A stretch of DNA of 64,000 nucleotides from Dendrolimus kikuchii (taxonomy: Eukaryota; Arthropoda; Insecta; Lepidoptera; Lasiocampidae), in assembly GCA_019925095.2 (NCBI GenBank), contig CM034410.1, positions 16,536,436 to 16,600,435 of the forward strand, read 5' to 3'. The notes under the pieces are model-generated. The model ran no database searches and was not told the DNA's origin. It saw only the letters and a list, made by a program, of their open reading frames with translations. Of the stretch, positions 62,563 through 64,000 are shown piece after piece. Both the position numbers and the translations under genes were made by a program. Within the stretch, counting starts at the first letter, position 1, and each line of letters begins with the position of its first letter.

Positions 62563-62892
62563 AAAAAAACCGACTTCAAAAACTAAAAAGTATAAAATAA
62601 CTTATTTCTAAAGCTATTATTATTAATATATATTATCTAAAACATCTTGAAGTCGGTGCAAAGTAAAACATAAAAATTACTATATTTTTTTGAAAATTAC
62701 TAATCTATCCTATCTTTCAAGTCGGTCAAACTGCACACGATGTGCAAATTTGATTGAAATCGGTCAAGTAGCTTAGGAGTCCATCGCGGACAAACAAAGT
62801 GACAAGTAATTTATATATTTTAAGATAATAATAGCGTTAGAAATAAGTTATTTTATACTTTTTAGTTTTTTAGTTTTTGAAGTCGGTTTTTT
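62563..62892. mobile_element. inverted-end element with Helitron piece inside
   Basis: Left arm 62563-62612 and right arm 62837-62892 are inverted (AACCGACTTCAAAAACTAAA, AAGTATAAAATAACTTATTT). The centre 62700-62824 is a family 2 Helitron part (TTTCAAGTCGGTCAAACTGC, GGAGTCCATCGCGGACAAAC). Outer ends resemble 51688/51895. Confidence 0.55.
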
Positions 62893-63360
62893 TAAACGAA
62901 GTTTTTTTTATTTTATTTGTTACTTTTTAGTGTCTAGCTATGTATGGATAGACCTACGAAAGGTGCCGCGCTCCTTAAAAATATAGGTTCCAAGAAACGG
63001 GAACAAAAAAATGTTGCTAAAATGAAAACTACTGGGTCAAACTATGTTAAATTTTTAGGGGACCAAATGGCAACTATTCCGCATCAAACTAAACAAGAAT
63101 CACGTAAATCGGATCATAAATCTCAGCGTAATCGGTGTACATATGGTACGGAATGGAAATTTTTTCATAAAAAATGTTCATAAAATGAAAACTACTGGGC
63201 CGAACTATGTCAAATTTTTAGGGGACCAAATGGAAGCTATTCCGCGTCGAACAAAAAAAGAATCATAAATCTGGGAGTAATCGGTAAACATACATTAAAA
63301 AAAAGATCCCGATGATTGAGAACATCCCCCTTTTTTTGAAGTCGGTTAAAAAGAACCGGT
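62893..63360. repeat. 162-bp direct repeat with a frame
   Basis: ATGAAAACTACTGGG, AAATTTTTAGGGGACCAAAT and GAATCA-TAAAT recur at 63022 and 63184. The 79-codon frame 62944-63183 covers the first unit but is not kept in the second. TTTGAAGTCGGTT at 63341 links this to the element on its left. Confidence 0.5.
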
Positions 63361-63720
63361 GTTTCCTTCCAAGTGCGTACCCCCCGCTCGCACGTAACAA
63401 TATGTATAGATGTAATTAAACATAATCAATACGTATTACGAAGTGATGTTCATCAGTGTAACAAATTTCGATTAAAGTTGTGAACCGCACAACCGCGCCG
63501 TATTAAGTTTAGTGATTTAAGTTTAAACGTGGCCCCGAAACTGTAAACCGATTTTGAAGAGTAATGAAGCGGCCTCGCCTTCGCCGCAACTTTCATTCAA
63601 TATTACAATTGGTTTATGAACCAAATTAATCTGTTATCAATCCAATTCACTGAAATTCACACATATAACTGAAAGCTGTAAACCGCTATTTATCAAATAA
63701 GTTTACTCACTGTTCCATCG
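63361..63720. other. unassigned DNA
   Basis: Nothing recognised. Confidence 0.35.

Positions 63721-63764
<44 letters not shown>
63721..63764. repeat. (TA)n microsatellite
   Basis: About 21 TA units directly before a FAM1 tail, replacing the usual poly-T. Confidence 0.9.
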
Positions 63765-63766
<2 letters not shown>

Positions 63767-63898
63767 CAGGAGATTAGCAGACAGGCAGACGGCCCAATTG
63801 ATGGAAAGCGGTTACCATCGCCTATGGACATTTGCAACACCAAAGTTGCTACAAATGCGCTGCTGCTCTCTTAAGGGAGACTGGAACCTGGCCACTGC
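63765..63898 (-). mobile_element. FAM1, sense 5' end missing (minus)
   Basis: TTGCAGGAGATTAGCAGACA to GGGAGACTGGAACCTGGCCA, then unrelated sequence with a direct repeat (CACGCAATATC at 63917 and 63937). Confidence 0.85.
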
Positions 63899-64000
63899 AG
63901 CAGCAGAAGGTGTATCCACGCAATATCAGGCAAAATCACGCAATATCGGCGACGGTATTGTGAGTGAGAAATGTTATCATCGGGACAGTGGGTCGTAAGT

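Overview
The window reads as a piece of a butterfly or moth (Lepidoptera) nuclear genome. The evidence is the mix of repeats rather than any host gene. There are short Helitrons starting TC(TA)TACTAATAT and ending in CTAG, RTE-type LINE 3' ends with a short-tandem-repeat tail, mariner, BEL/Pao, hAT and TAA-flanked MITE remnants, and tRNA-derived SINEs. The DNA is AT-rich. I found no intact host protein gene, rRNA or functional tRNA. Nearly every longer reading frame is transposon-derived, a repeat artefact, or unidentified.

Layout. 1-8.2 kb is a nest of insertions: a foldback element, a repeat called FAM1 here, an LTR split by LINE debris, a hAT element with a Helitron inside and an 8-bp target duplication (TSD), an unnamed repeat Y hit by two retroposons with 14- and 9-bp TSDs, an inverted pair of a 367-bp SINE, and a 1.4-kb element with long inverted ends. 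8.6-10.7 kb holds LINE remnants, a second LTR copy with two insertions, and FAM1. 11.6-17.9 kb is a broken minus-strand BEL/Pao retrotransposon with gag, protease, reverse transcriptase, RNase H and a scrambled integrase. 18-24 kb is FAM1, Helitron and LINE fragments. 24.4-25.7 kb is a satellite with an exact 146-bp period and two AACCGGTT palindromes per unit. 29.4-30.4 kb is a minisatellite of 8-bp words that leaves all three minus frames open for over 300 codons. 31-49 kb is mostly FAM1, Helitrons, LTRs, twin 206-bp MITEs and two tRNA-derived SINEs. 49.9-51.5 kb has a promoter-like patch and a second Y copy split by a hAT element with an 8-bp TSD. 51.9-53.8 kb is a 5'-truncated LINE with reverse-transcriptase motifs. 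54-64 kb has Helitrons, RTE 3' ends, a dead mariner and more FAM1.

FAM1 is the most frequent element (about 300 bp, some two dozen copies on both strands). Its truncated copies usually keep the TGCAATAAA tail, as expected for reverse transcription from the RNA 3' end, but I could not name it. No working system of cooperating genes is visible. What can be read is the order of insertions, from TSDs and nesting, and several decay events: frameshifts, a lost catalytic segment, a missing LTR and a triplicated integrase segment that may be an assembly error. Family labels FAM1, Y, B, C, D, E, F and W are mine, for this window only.
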